Positions 47,004-58,140 of a stretch of 64,000 nucleotides of DNA are shown here, one piece after another. Source of the DNA: Diospyros lotus (taxonomy: Eukaryota; Streptophyta; Magnoliopsida; Ericales; Ebenaceae); the NCBI RefSeq assembly GCF_014633365.1, contig NC_068343.1:32457307-32521306 (forward strand), written 5' to 3'. Positions within the stretch are counted from its first letter, which is position 1; each line of letters opens with the position of its first letter. The notes beneath the pieces are model-generated. The model did no database searches. It saw only the letters and a list, made by a program, of their open reading frames with translations, and was not told where the DNA came from. The translations under genes and the position numbers were made by a program.

Positions 47004-47414
47004 CGTTGAGAAAGTCTTGACTAAATTCAATATGCAAAAGGATAAACCTGTGAGTACTCCATTAGCTGCACATTTTAATCTTTCATCGAGCTTATCTCCT
47101 CAGTTAGAAATGAAATTGATAATATGTCAAAAATTTCATACTCTAGTGTATTGGGTTGTCTAATGTATGCTATGGTTTGTACAAGCCCTGATTTGGCTCA
47201 TGCAGTGAACGTGGTTAGTAGATACATAGCTAACCCTGGTAAAGAACATTGGAAGAAGTCAAATGGATTATCTGATATTTGTGTGGTACCCCTGATGCCT
47301 GTTTACAATTCGAAAATACTAGAGATGGGAGTTAGTGGTTTTGTTGATTCTGATTTTGCAGGTGACCCTGACAAGAGAAAATCACTTACTGGATATGTGT
47401 TCACCATTGATGGT
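46911..47414 (+). pseudogene. pol: Copia 1 RT thumb and RNase H, first part
   Basis: Frames read KILGMQISRDRRT, LYLSQKGYVEKVLTKFNMQ and PVSTPLAAHFNL (RT C-terminus). After a frameshift they read YSSVLGCLMYAMVCTSPDLAHAV and GFVDSDFAGDPDKRKSLTGY, the RNase H start with its first catalytic Asp. The gene is cut at 47415 by a solo LTR and resumes at 50174. Confidence 0.87.
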
Positions 47415-50168
47415 TGTAATACCCTAGAATTTGCAAAGGAATCAAGGGTAAATCATATTGGGGCAAGAAATGGAATTTACAGATAAATTGAGGTTATAGG
47501 CAATTTCTTACCATTATGAATGACCGAATCGATTGCAAGAAGTGCCCTAGAGCTAAAATGTCCAAGGAAAATGAGATGGTGTTAACGAGCGTTTCGAGGC
47601 ATGATTTATGGCATTGAAAGAATTGGATTAGAAATAATTTTTGGTACAACTAAAATACAACTATGATTTAGGCTGAAAAATTGAATTATCACAGGAGACT
47701 TATGAGAAGTCAACGGAACCCCAAGGAGGTTCATATTTAGTATGTAGAACAACCCTTTAGTGATTTTAGGAAGAAACAAAAGAGTTTACGGCCAAAATGA
47801 AGATTTGAGCCTAAGTGTAATTTCCTAAAATTGTCAGAGGGAGGTCGAAAGGATGTTGTTTCCAAATCTTCAAGGATGAAATGGAAGGTTTAAGACTTGA
47901 GGATCGTAATGGAACTATTGGGAAGCTCAGGGGCTTTAAGAAAAGGACTAAAGTGTAAAATGAGATAAGACAAGGGTTAAAGTGCAATTTTTCAAAAGTT
48001 AGAGATGGAGCAATCTGTCATGCCCAACCAAGCTTCCTCTTATCACCAAATTCGGTGGCGAAAGACTTGAGGAAAGTAGCTTAGGATGCTCTTGGGTCGA
48101 GCCTAGGCCAACATTGGCCACAAGGGTGACCAATTTTGCATGATTTTCAGCCGTTTCGTGGCCAGAATTTTGATGCTTGGAATCCTTGTTTGGTGACGTT
48201 TTTGGACTAATCTGGGGCAGGTAAAAGCCTCAGGGAGGTTGGATTGACCAGCCATGAGCATTTGAAGGCTCAAAATCGCCTATAAATAGAGGTATTTAGA
48301 TATGCTAAAATGAAGAAGAAATTTAAACTCTCAGATCCGAGAGTTTGGGAATAAATTGAGGGAAACAGATAAGGGGATTTTGTTCCCCACGTCCAGAGGA
48401 TCATTCTTGTGAAATTTGAGTAATTTTCGTTGAGAGATGAAGGAGATATGGAGCTTTGATGGAAAATTGAGCTTCAACGGAAAATCAAGTTGAGCAATCA
48501 AAAAATAGCTCCAATTAACCAATTTGAAGCTATAATCCTATAAAGGATGAAGAGAGGAAGGCGTAAGTTCAAACATGAGGCGGAACAGAGCTCAAACGAA
48601 GGAAATATGACCAAAAAACCAGGAGAAACGTAGTTGTCCGGCGTGCTGAAGGAAGAAGACGACTGGTGAGTGTAGTGTAGTGCACGTGCTAGCAGGGCCT
48701 CGCAAGTGGGGGCACATAAGCCATCTTGTGGGGGCGCATGAGGGCACATCTGGGCTCAGAAAATTATGAAAAAAAATTGCTAAATTCATGAAAAATAGAG
48801 CTCTATAGGGTTATGCAAAATGTTTTGGTTTTGGCCTTCCTATTTTCTCGGTTTCAGCAATGACCAGCCTCGTTTTGTCTGCAAACGAAGCTTGAAGGTA
48901 AGTTCTGGAATTTTCCTTTGAAATTCTTAGAATATGATGAATTGTTGTGAAAAAAGATTGGAGAAAATAGTTAAAGAGGTATTCATTAAGAATTTTAGAA
49001 GCAAAAATAGGAGAAAAATGAAGGAAAATGTGAAGAAATTGGAGTATTAATATATTCTATGATAAATATGTTTTATAAGATTGTTGTGCCCGAGGATTAG
49101 TGATTTGTGTAACTTTTGAGGTTTGGCATGAAAATCGAGGTCGAGCGTGGAAATCGAGGCAGTGCACGTTTTTCGAGATATTCCGAACTTCATGCTAAAG
49201 GTGAGTGATTTTTCCCAAAAGCTTATACATGTTACGTATTGTCTATGTTGAGCATGATAGCCACGATAGTGGCTAAGTTATATGTATTATATGAGCATCA
49301 TGTCATATTTATACATGTGTTGTTGCATTGATGGATTATGATTTTTGCATGGTAGGATATTTTTGGCATATTAATACTCGTGCATGATTGGGATGTCGCC
49401 CTGATAGTGTAGCCATAATTCTCTAAGGGATTATCCTAAAAGCAAGTCGGGATTCTGCCTAGGGTTCCGTGCTGAGCTGGTGGACCAGGAAAGTTACAGT
49501 AGGGCATATGTTCATTCATGTTTTTTGCATCATGCATTCATGTATCATGTTTCTAAACCCTCACTAGAAGATTCATCTTCTAATTGGGTTATGCCCTTGG
49601 AAAATTTAAACATTCCAGTTGAGACTTGCAGCTTAGGTAAGGAAGTGGTTGAGATGTGATGGTACGTGATGACGTGTCTGATGGATTTGATAGGTTGTTC
49701 TGGTATTTGGCTTCTTCAGGAAGATTCGGTTATGTTTCAGTCATGTTGAGAAACTTATGTTTCATTGACAATCAATCTTGTTAAGTGTAAGAATGTATGT
49801 AATAGTGTTTGAGAAATCGATCATGTAATATTGTTCAATATTATTGAGGTATCATTTGATTGTATTTGAGGTATTTAGTTGTTATCCTTGAAAGATGAGT
49901 CTCCATGTATTTTGTAATTGAAGATATAATATGGTACGGATTCTTATGTTATGATTTAAGCTAATTTGGTTATATACCATATTAGGTTTCGATTTTAGCT
50001 TCCACATTTGTATTGATTACTTGTCTAAGCTTATTGATTCTTATTTTGGTATGCTGAGAAGGTAGAACGGGATTGTCAGAAATGATTTATATTGAACTTA
50101 TGTTGAAAAAAAAAATAGTCCTGAAATTCCTAAGATATTTAATGCTCAAGAAAAGAAGGGGCATTACA
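47415..50168 (+). mobile_element. Solo gypsy LTR, family 2
   Basis: 2,754 bp, TGTAATACCCTAG to GGGGCATTACA, with perfect ATGGT duplications (47410-47414 and 50169-50173). A TATAAATAGAGG box lies at 48281-48292. A block near 49575-49625 (TCATCTTCTAATTGGGTTA, then GCCC and AACATTCCAGTTGAGAC) corresponds to that in the solo LTRs at 12323 and 53125. The ORFs inside, such as 48498-48749 minus, are not recognised and probably fortuitous. Confidence 0.9.
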
Positions 50169-50173
50169 ATGGT

Positions 50174-50557
50174 TGTGCTATCAGTTGGAAGGCTACCTTA
50201 CAGTCCACCGTTGCCCTGTCTACTATAAAAGCAGAATATATGGCAATTACTGAAGCAATTAAAGAAGTTATTTAGTTGAAAGGGTTGATAGGTGAAATCA
50301 GTGAAGATCTTCATGATAGTACAGTTTATTGCAAAAATCAAAGTGTTATTTTCCTCACTAAAGATCAGATATTTTATGAAAGAACAAAACATATTGATGT
50401 GCGATATCATTTTATTCGGGATATTATTGCTCGTGGTAAAGTTATTGTAAGAAAAATCAGCAGTCATGACAATCATGCAAATATGTTGACCAAGTCACTG
50501 CCTATTGTAAAGTTTGAATATTGCATCGATTTGGTTGATATTTATCAGGGAGATTGA
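50174..50557 (+). pseudogene. pol: Copia 1 RNase H, second part
   Basis: Resumes the RNase H with SWKATLQSTVALSTIKAEYM (containing the catalytic Glu), one stop (TAG at 50272), then EISEDLHDSTVYCKNQSVIF (the next acidic site region), ERTKHIDVRYHFIRD and SSHDNHANMLTKSLP, the typical copia C-terminus. It ends at the TGA at 50555, about 75 bp before the 3' LTR. Confidence 0.88.
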
Positions 50558-50618
50558 TTCTCCATGATTTCATTGGAAGAAAGAATTCTGGATAATTTTT
50601 TTTTGCTTATTTAAAGTC

Positions 50619-51038
50619 AAGGTGGAGATTTGTGATAATTATGACTCAAAATCCTTATTTATCTGTGATTGGGTTTCCTAATTTTACTGAGACTATGACT
50701 TCAAATTTGATTGTAATTATGATGTTGTCAAATTCAATTTTATCTGAGATTTATTTCATTTCAAGAAATATCCTCATGCGTCATCTTCTGATCAGGGTAT
50801 GGTTTTTTGTATTCATCCATAGATGATTTTAAGTCCATAAATAGGTGCCCAGGTCACATGAAATCAGACACAAAGTTTGTGTGTCAATATCACTTTTGTA
50901 TTACCATTTTTGGTTAGTAATATTTTATTTTTTTCTATCCGTAATTTTTCCCTATTTGAGTTTTTCAAGTTAAATTTTGTATTCATGTGTGATTGATTGG
51001 TTTGATTTTTGGTTTGTATTCGATCCAATTTCATAACA
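50619..51038 (+). repeat. Copia 1 polypurine tract and 3' LTR
   Basis: AAGGTGGAGA at about 50619-50628 precedes the 406-bp LTR at 50633-51038 (TGATAATTATGACTC to TTTCATAACA). It differs from the 5' LTR by scattered substitutions and small indels. Its TATA position reads CATAAATA at 50837-50844. Confidence 0.9.
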
Positions 51039-51272
51039 TTAATTTACAAAATGATAACTAGCTAGCATAATAGATTAAACTTATTTACATTAATTTTCGT
51101 CAAGTAAGAATAAGCTAATTTTCACCTTGCTAGAACTCAATGCCACTTGTGGATTAACCTATTGAGTTAGTTGACGACCATCTATTAACCACATGCAAGG
51201 CTTCTATGACCATCCAAGCACCTCAAGCAATAAAACCGTGTCAATCAAAGATAGGAAACAAGCCAAAACCTT
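51039..51272. repeat. Tandem duplication copy B, right part
   Basis: Matches copy A from TTAATTTACAAAATGATAAC to CAAGCCAAAACCTT (about 6740-6975), completing copy B after the copia insertion. Confidence 0.85.
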
Positions 51273-51280
51273 CAAGAAAA

Positions 51281-52052
51281 TGCGTTACTCCAAATGCTCC
51301 CTATTTTTGGATAAAATTGTTTGAAAATTAAACTTGCCGGAACATCCATTTCTTGCTCCATTTTCCTCAAATCAACATGTGTAGGATCTTCCCCAGTTAG
51401 TAGAGGCTTTAACCAATCAAACTGTAGCTCAAAAGCTTGTTAAAAGAGGGAGAAATCGAGCTTCATTGGAGTTGTCCCCTATTTTGTGCCACAACGAGTT
51501 TTTCCCACGATTTTTGTTAGCTTCCCTAGCGATCTCTTCCTCCAGCAACTCATTCCGGTCACCGACAAACTTGCTCCAACTTCTCCTTCATTCTTTCCTC
51601 CTTTCTTTCTTTTTCTCCATTTTTTATTATTCTTTCCAGTGAGTTCTGTGCGTGACATTTTATATGCATACATACATACATACATACATATATATATAAT
51701 GTGTGCTTTTGATTAATTACACATTTACCCACTTTTTCCTTTTTATGCCACTTAAATTCCTATAATCACACATAAACCTAACTAAGTTTCGTTAATTCAC
51801 TTGGACCCCTCTTTTATTTCACTTGTGTCTCCCAAGTTTCCAAAAATTCATCAAATGCCTTTTCTAATTTTTTTAATTTCTCATTTCGACCCCAAACTTT
51901 TGTTCTTTAACCTTTTCGAGCCTTCGGTAATCCTCAAAACATTTTGTGTCATCCTTTTAGAGTCCATTTTTACTTTATCAAGCTCCTTAATCTTTACCTT
52001 TTACCTTTTTCCCTTCTTCCATTGAAAAGAACATGTAATATAGGTTATTACA
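51281..52052 (-). repeat. Probable minus-strand gypsy 3' LTR
   Basis: On the minus strand the gypsy pol below (52053-57306) ends with a sequence like AAATTTTGACGATGAAAT and a purine/T-rich tract. It is followed at 52052 by TGTAATAACC, an LTR start. The other end is taken as TGCGTTACTCC at 51281, where homology to copy A stops. A CATA microsatellite lies at 51664-51690. The matching 5' LTR was not found. Confidence 0.5.
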
Positions 52053-53124
52053 TTTAATAGTACGAAAAAAATAATTTCATCGTCAAAATTTAGGCTCACC
52101 TTATTCATCAAAACCATGTTATACCTCTTAAATCCATGCATCATTAAAACAAATGAGGCTACATCTTCCTTAATTTAGGTTCATGCTCTTATGTTGGCTC
52201 ATTTTCATTGTGGTTCATCTACAAAACCTTTACTTCAAAACTCATTCTAGATGATCCAAAATCCTCACTGACTACTCAAGATAAGTTAAATCTTCTTTCA
52301 ATTCAATCATCTCACTAGAAATAAGAAGATTTGTGTCAAGGATATATTCTTGTAGTTATGATAAATGAAACACATCATGTATGCCATATAAGTCTCCCAA
52401 TAATTCCAATTGATAACCCACAAGTCCAAATCTCCCTAGAATCAAATAGAGTCTAATAAATTGAGGACTCAAATTTTCCTTTTTACTTATCTTTCATAAT
52501 AGGACGAAAGGGTGATATCTTCAAATATACTTAGTCTTTAACCTCAAATTTGAAATCTAGAGTTCTGCGACCTACATACTACTTTGGATGATTTTAGGCA
52601 ACCTTTAACCTTTCTCTAATTAGTTTAATTTTATCTATGGTCCTTGGTACTTCCTTAGACTCCAATAATCATTCTTTACCTATCTCGATCCAATATAATG
52701 AGGGTTGACACTACCTTCTATAAAGAGCTTCATAAGGTGTTATGCTAAGTCATAAATAAAGAAACCATTGTTATAGGAAGAATCAACTAATGGGAATACC
52801 TCATCCCAAGTTATAGAGAAATTTATGACACAAGTTTTCAACATAAGATATCCTCAAGAATCTAGATCATCTATTCAGTTCGACTATCAATATGTAGGTC
52901 ATATGTAGTTTTTCTAAACCATAATTGTGCTCCCAAACATCTTCGCAACCTTTCTTAGAATGTCGAGGTAAATCTAAGATCTCAATCAGACACAATGCTT
53001 ACCGACCCTCCATGTAATCTGACTATCTTTAATGTAAAGTTGTGCCAACTTACTCACTAATTGACCAACTTTTATCAGCAAAAAGTAAGCTAATTTTGTC
53101 AACCTACACATTACGACCCAAATT

Positions 53125-55581
53125 TGTAATACCCAGTATTAAATATTAAGAGAAGTTTTGGAAGTTATGGGATCAAAATGGAATTTACAATAGTTTCGGG
53201 CCTAAGTGCAATATGCAAAACATAAACAGAAGGCGAGGGACTGTGTCAAGTAGGTCAACAAAGGTCAAAATGGTTCAAATAAGCAATACTAGACACAATC
53301 AAGGGATTTTCAAAGGTTTGAAATCAAAAGTACACAAATAAGGGCGTACGGGCAAAAGTGTAGATTTTGCAAAGTATCAGAGGAAGGTCGAATTAACGAA
53401 TTTTTTAGAAATTCCAAAGGGAAATAGAAAATATAGAACTTGAGGGCTGTTGTGAAAGTGTTGGATAGTTCAAGGGTGTTTAGGGTTAGGAGAAAATGTA
53501 ATTAAAAATTAAGTAGGGGCTAAACTGCAAAATTCCAAAATTTCCAAGGTGTGAACGCGACCGCCGCACATGGGTCACCGGCTAGCCGCCTCTGGACGTC
53601 GGGAAGGTTGCCTGGGAGGTGCTAGACTAGCTTCAGGCGATGATGAAGCTGTAGGGGCTCACCATTGGCAGGAAAAAGCATTGAGGTGACCGATTTTAAT
53701 GGCGGAAGAAATTTCTGATTTGGCCGAATCTTTCGAGGGCTTAGGCTGGCGTTCTGGGGCTTCTCGATTGGTTTAGAGGTTGGATTTGGGTTTAAGGGAT
53801 AAGAACGAGCCGGATATGGTAGGGAATCGGGTCAAAAACGAGTATAAAAGGAGGTTTTTGGTCGAGGGTTTCAAAAACGAAATCGCTCAAATTTCTTGTG
53901 TTTTTGCTTGAATCGAGCTTGAGGGATAAGGGGCTTTTGTTCCTTAGATTTAGAGGATCATTTCTGGAGCATTTGGGATCGATTGGTGTAGAAATTGAGA
54001 GGTTTTAGAAGCTTGACCGGAAAAATAAACCGCCGCCGTCGCGACCTGCAACTCGCTTTTAATCCTACTTCCGGCCACTCTTTCCGACGAACAAGGGCAC
54101 CATTGAGGTCGCCTTGAAGAGCTCTACAAGCCCCTATAAGAATTTAGGGCATTGGACGTCACCGGAATCGGAGAAGACGACCGGAGAAGAAGATTGTGCG
54201 GCGGCGCGTGGCAGCCACTCGCAGGACCTTTGGGTGGTGCGTGAGGTATGTTTTTTCTTTGTTTTTAATTTCAGAATTTAGGTAAAATTATTTTAAGAAT
54301 TATCATGGAAAAATATTTTGTGAAAATTGATGTTAGGTATTTTTAATGAATTTCCGAAGATAGAAATGTTTGAAAAATAAATAAAAATAGAGAAATTATG
54401 GAAAAATAGAAATATTGATTCCAAAGGTCTTAAATGGTGAAATAGGAATCAATTGGGTCATTGGAAGAAGAATTACACAATTTTTGAGGTGTGACATGTT
54501 TTTCGAGGTGAAATCCGGACTTTTACGAATTAAGGTGAGTGGTTTGATTCCAACTTTTCCTTGTCTTGGAAGTGTTTTTAGGTGCTTGTGGTGGGTTCTG
54601 GTGAGCGGTTATACCCTCCTAGACATAGATTGTTTTACAAGGCTTTGCTTATGATCATTGTGTCGATATTTGCTACATTGCATTAACTGTTTTATTTCAA
54701 AATGTTGGTGCATGGCGTGTAAATTTTCATATCATTTGGGGTCAAGTTTAATTGCATCGTTGGGTCCGTATGGGGCGGTATGGGGTCTACTTGAGATTGG
54801 GACAATGTTAATCCAGGTGAACGGGTGTCTCGCTGGGGCACTCGAGGGAATAATGTTAAACCAGGTGAACGGGTGTCACAACGGTGCACTCGAGGGATTA
54901 ACGTTGGACCAGGTGAACGTATGCCACAGTGGGACATTCAAGGGATTAAGTATGTCAAGGTGACATCTCGAGTTAGACGTGTCTTGCATGTTGTCGTATA
55001 GTATGCCATGCTCGTATGTCTTTCATGCATTGTATAACTGTTTCATACCTTCACTTAGATGGTTTATCATCTAACATGGGTTATGCCCCTGGAACATTCA
55101 ACGTTCCAGTCAGGGACTACAGCGAGGTCGAGGACATGACAGATGAGCCATGGTGTTTGTTTGATAGTTGTTGTTGTTATATTATTTTGGAAGCATTGAT
55201 GTTATATATCACTTGACGATGTTGTAATAATTAGTATTGATGTTGTATACATATGACGGTATGGGAACATTTTGTGTGTAACACGTGGTAGGCCACGTCA
55301 TTTTGATTAATTAAGTATTCCGCTGTGTTTATATTGTCTCGTTCGGTTAAGATTTGTTATTCTTAACTAAACGAGTAAGACTGGATCTCTCGGGGTATAT
55401 TATCTGCATGTGGAGACTGTTCTTAAGATCATCGCGGGTGCCGACTGTAGTTTTACGACGAGTGTTTCATCTGTATGTGAAGATTGTGCTCACAGGCGTC
55501 ACGAGTATCAGACCTTTAAAAAAAAAAAAAACTCCGAGAATTTCCTTATAGTGACACGCCTGTATAGGGCGGGGTGTTACA
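53125..55581 (+). mobile_element. Solo gypsy LTR, family 3
   Basis: 2,457 bp, TGTAATACCCAGT to GGGTGTTACA, with perfect AAATT duplications (53120-53124 and 55582-55586). A TATAAAAG box at 53843-53850 is followed by a GC-rich leader (53990-54250). The block at about 55062-55110, with TGGAACATTCAACGTTCCA, is nearly identical to the one in the 12323 LTR. Three imperfect repeats of a CCAGGTGAACGGGTGTC-like unit of about 50-55 bp occur at 54813-54930. No known protein. Confidence 0.9.
54813..54935 (+). repeat. Imperfect tandem repeat in solo LTR
   Basis: Three units of about 50-55 bp, each with (C/A)CAGGTGAACG(G/T)(G/A)TG and ending near CTCGAGGGA. The unit length gives a short repetitive ORF that is not a recognised protein. 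Confidence 0.75.
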
Positions 55582-57306
55582 AAATTGAATTGTGACCACT
55601 AGGTGTTCTCTATAGTGGGGACTATAAAATCCATGGTCACATCCTCACATTTCTACTCAGGGATTTTCAAGGGTCTAAACTTTCCTGGTAGCCTTTAATG
55701 CTCAACCTTGATTTGCTAGCACATGTCACATTAGGCTACTATTCGAGCTACACTCTTTTACATATCTCGCCACTAATAAATCTCATGGAGTTGTTAATAC
55801 ATCTTGATGGCCTTAAGATGTGTAGTGCATTTTGCCCAATGTGCCTCATCTAACACAACTTGTCACAACCTCCCCTGACTTGGCTCCTACACTCAATTTT
55901 TACATTAAATGATATCGTCTTGCATCTTAAAATTGGGTTTCCTTGGCTAACCATGCTTATTTATCCATTGAGGTACCTTGGGATCATCTTGAAGAGTCTA
56001 CTAGATCTCCTTGATCAATTCCAATCGAATTGTCAAACTCATCACAATACTAGCATTGCATGTGGTTTTGCTCGAACTGCTAGTATACAAAAATTTTCAA
56101 GTATATGTGCCTCTCTGGCCTTTATCCCAGACACTGTAGCTATATTTTTTCTTCTTAAAGCATTCGTTACCACTTACCTTACCCAGATGGAAACTATGTT
56201 AACATTTCTCATCCTAAAGGAATTTCACACCTCTTTGGGTTAACTTAGTTAACAATGCTACTATTTAAGAAACCCTCTCTATAAACTTTCGATAACAACT
56301 TGCAAGATCAAGGAAACTCTTGATTTTCATCATAGTTTTTGGCTTTTAACAATTCTTTACCACTCTCACTTTAGTTGGGTTTACTATTAGATCTTCATTA
56401 GAAATCACATGCCCTAAGAAAGCCCCTTGCGTTAACAAAAATTCATAGAATTTAACATGCAACAAAGCTTTCTAAGCGTCTTGAGTACCACTCATACGTA
56501 CTCTCGATGCTTGGCCTTACTACAGGAGTAAATGACAATATCATCTATAAACACAACCATAAACTTGTCAATCTATTTATCAAATCCATAAATGTTGTTG
56601 GCACTTTGGTCAATCCAAAGACATCACTACAAACTCATAGTGTCCATATCAGGGTCTAAAAGCCATTTTCTCTATATCGTCTGACCAAATCTTCTATTAA
56701 TGATACCCTGAGCTCAAGTTAATCTTCAAGAAAAATACAACTACTTATAGTTGATCAAATAACTCATATTCTTAACAAAAGATACTTATTCTTTATCGTC
56801 ACTTAGTTCAACTGTTGGTAATCACTACACATTCTCAAGCTATAGTCCTTTTTTCCTTACAAAAAAGACCAATGCTCTCTAGGGCGACATGCTAGGATGA
56901 ATGAATCCTTTACTAACTAAGTTCTATAACTAGTCTTCCAATTCTCTCAACTGTCTTGGAGCCATTTTATAGTAAGGTATCGAGATACAATTGCTTCTTA
57001 ACATCAACTCAATCACCAAATCTATCATAATGTTAGGAGGTAACCTAGGCAATCCCTCGAGAAACACACCCATATATTCTATAACTACCTAAATTTCCTT
57101 CCTTGTCCTTGGAATGTAATGATTGTCCCTTCTTGTCTTCTAAGCTCTATAGTCTTCTTGAGAAAACCTATTTGGGCCTGATACTTTGATAAGAAGTCTA
57201 CCCTAAGGATGACATCAAAATCATAAATTTCCAACAAAATCAAGCCCACCATAACTTTAAACCCATAGTGTCCATCTCTTAATGGATTGAAGAGATGGTT
57301 TATCAA

Positions 57307-58140
57307 GGATTAAGCAAGAAAAGGCTAAGACCCTTTAACTATATGTGGTGAGATTCAAAGAAGTCATGGTAGAAGTTAATGAGCTCAACAAAAAATGTTC
57401 TGATTACGGCCATCATTAATGGATTGAAGGACATGAGATATATTCATTGCTTCTTTCTTAGAGAAATAGCCAAATAGCCCCTCATATATAGAGTTGTATA
57501 ACCATGCCTAAATTTTCATAAATGTCGAGGACTGACTGCAATATGCCCTTGTAAAAAGAAGGAAAAACCCACATAACAACAAGACAATCACTACCAAGAG
57601 ACACCTTCTAAGACAACTAGATCTTTGAGACTTACCACCTGGGAGACATTCTTTGTGAAGATTTCACATTGTTAAATGCACCCTGAACTCAAGTACTTTG
57701 GGGGTAATAGTGAAGTAGTAATCAAACACTTATTATTTAATTTTTAATATTAAAAAATATAATCTATTTGAATACCCAACAAAACTTTTTTTATCTTCTT
57801 GTTAAATACAGTCCCTAAAGCACTATGTGGCTAAAATGCATAAGGAAACTTCAACCAATGAGATATAATCACTAAGACATAACTCAAGCTAAGATCTAAA
57901 GAGCATCAGTTACGATTAATAGATCCAACTCATTTTAGGAATTAAAAATAGAATCAAAATAGCATAATACATAACAATAAATCCAATGTCATAAGAAACA
58001 AATCAAAACACCTTTGTAATCACATTAAGAATCTAGGTATGGACAAAACAAACTATACTAAAAGCAAACCACCCCATATACTTCTAGCAACTAGTCCCCA
58101 AAGTAAAAGAGAGAAAATCAATGAGTTGCCTACATCTTGG
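57307..58140. other. AT-rich DNA, no gene recognised
   Basis: No ORF or repeat structure of note. It may be the decayed gag and 5' end of the minus-strand gypsy element, but neither a zinc knuckle nor an LTR is visible. Confidence 0.4.

Larger units (their letters stand above)
20870..51038 (+). mobile_element. Ty1-copia LTR retrotransposon 1, host of four insertions
   Basis: Outer boundaries are a 394-bp 5' LTR (20870-21263) and a 406-bp 3' LTR (50633-51038), both beginning TGATAATTATGACTC and ending in ACA. Between them the order is leader, gag, protease, integrase, reverse transcriptase, RNase H, which defines copia elements. The flanking target site TTAAT is at 51039-51043 on the right. 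On the left TTAAT (20863-20867) is followed by two extra bases. Nested insertions at 22426-41298, 41425-43211, 44912-46436 and 47415-50168 stretch it to 30 kb. Its own sequence totals about 5 kb. Every gene is broken by stops, frameshifts or insertions. Confidence 0.9.
52053..57306 (-). pseudogene. pol: Degraded Ty3-gypsy pol on the minus strand
   Basis: Reading from 57306 downwards: protease tail (LLEIYDFDVILRVDFLSKYQ, 57085-57306); reverse transcriptase near 56500-56900, with YGHYEFVVMSFGLTK-like sequence in shifting frames and the VVFIDDIVIYS active-site block near 56540; then integrase pieces at both sides of a nested solo LTR (53125-55581), including MDFIVPT near 55640 and a WDEVFPLVDSS-like piece near 52790. 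There are many stops and frameshifts. The order protease-RT-integrase is that of gypsy elements. No gag is recognised upstream. The plus-strand ORF at 55860-56243 is an antisense shadow. Confidence 0.82.

Noticed and set aside
55860..56243. 127-codon plus-strand ORF
   Set aside because: Antisense to the minus-strand gypsy pol region. It is a shadow frame.
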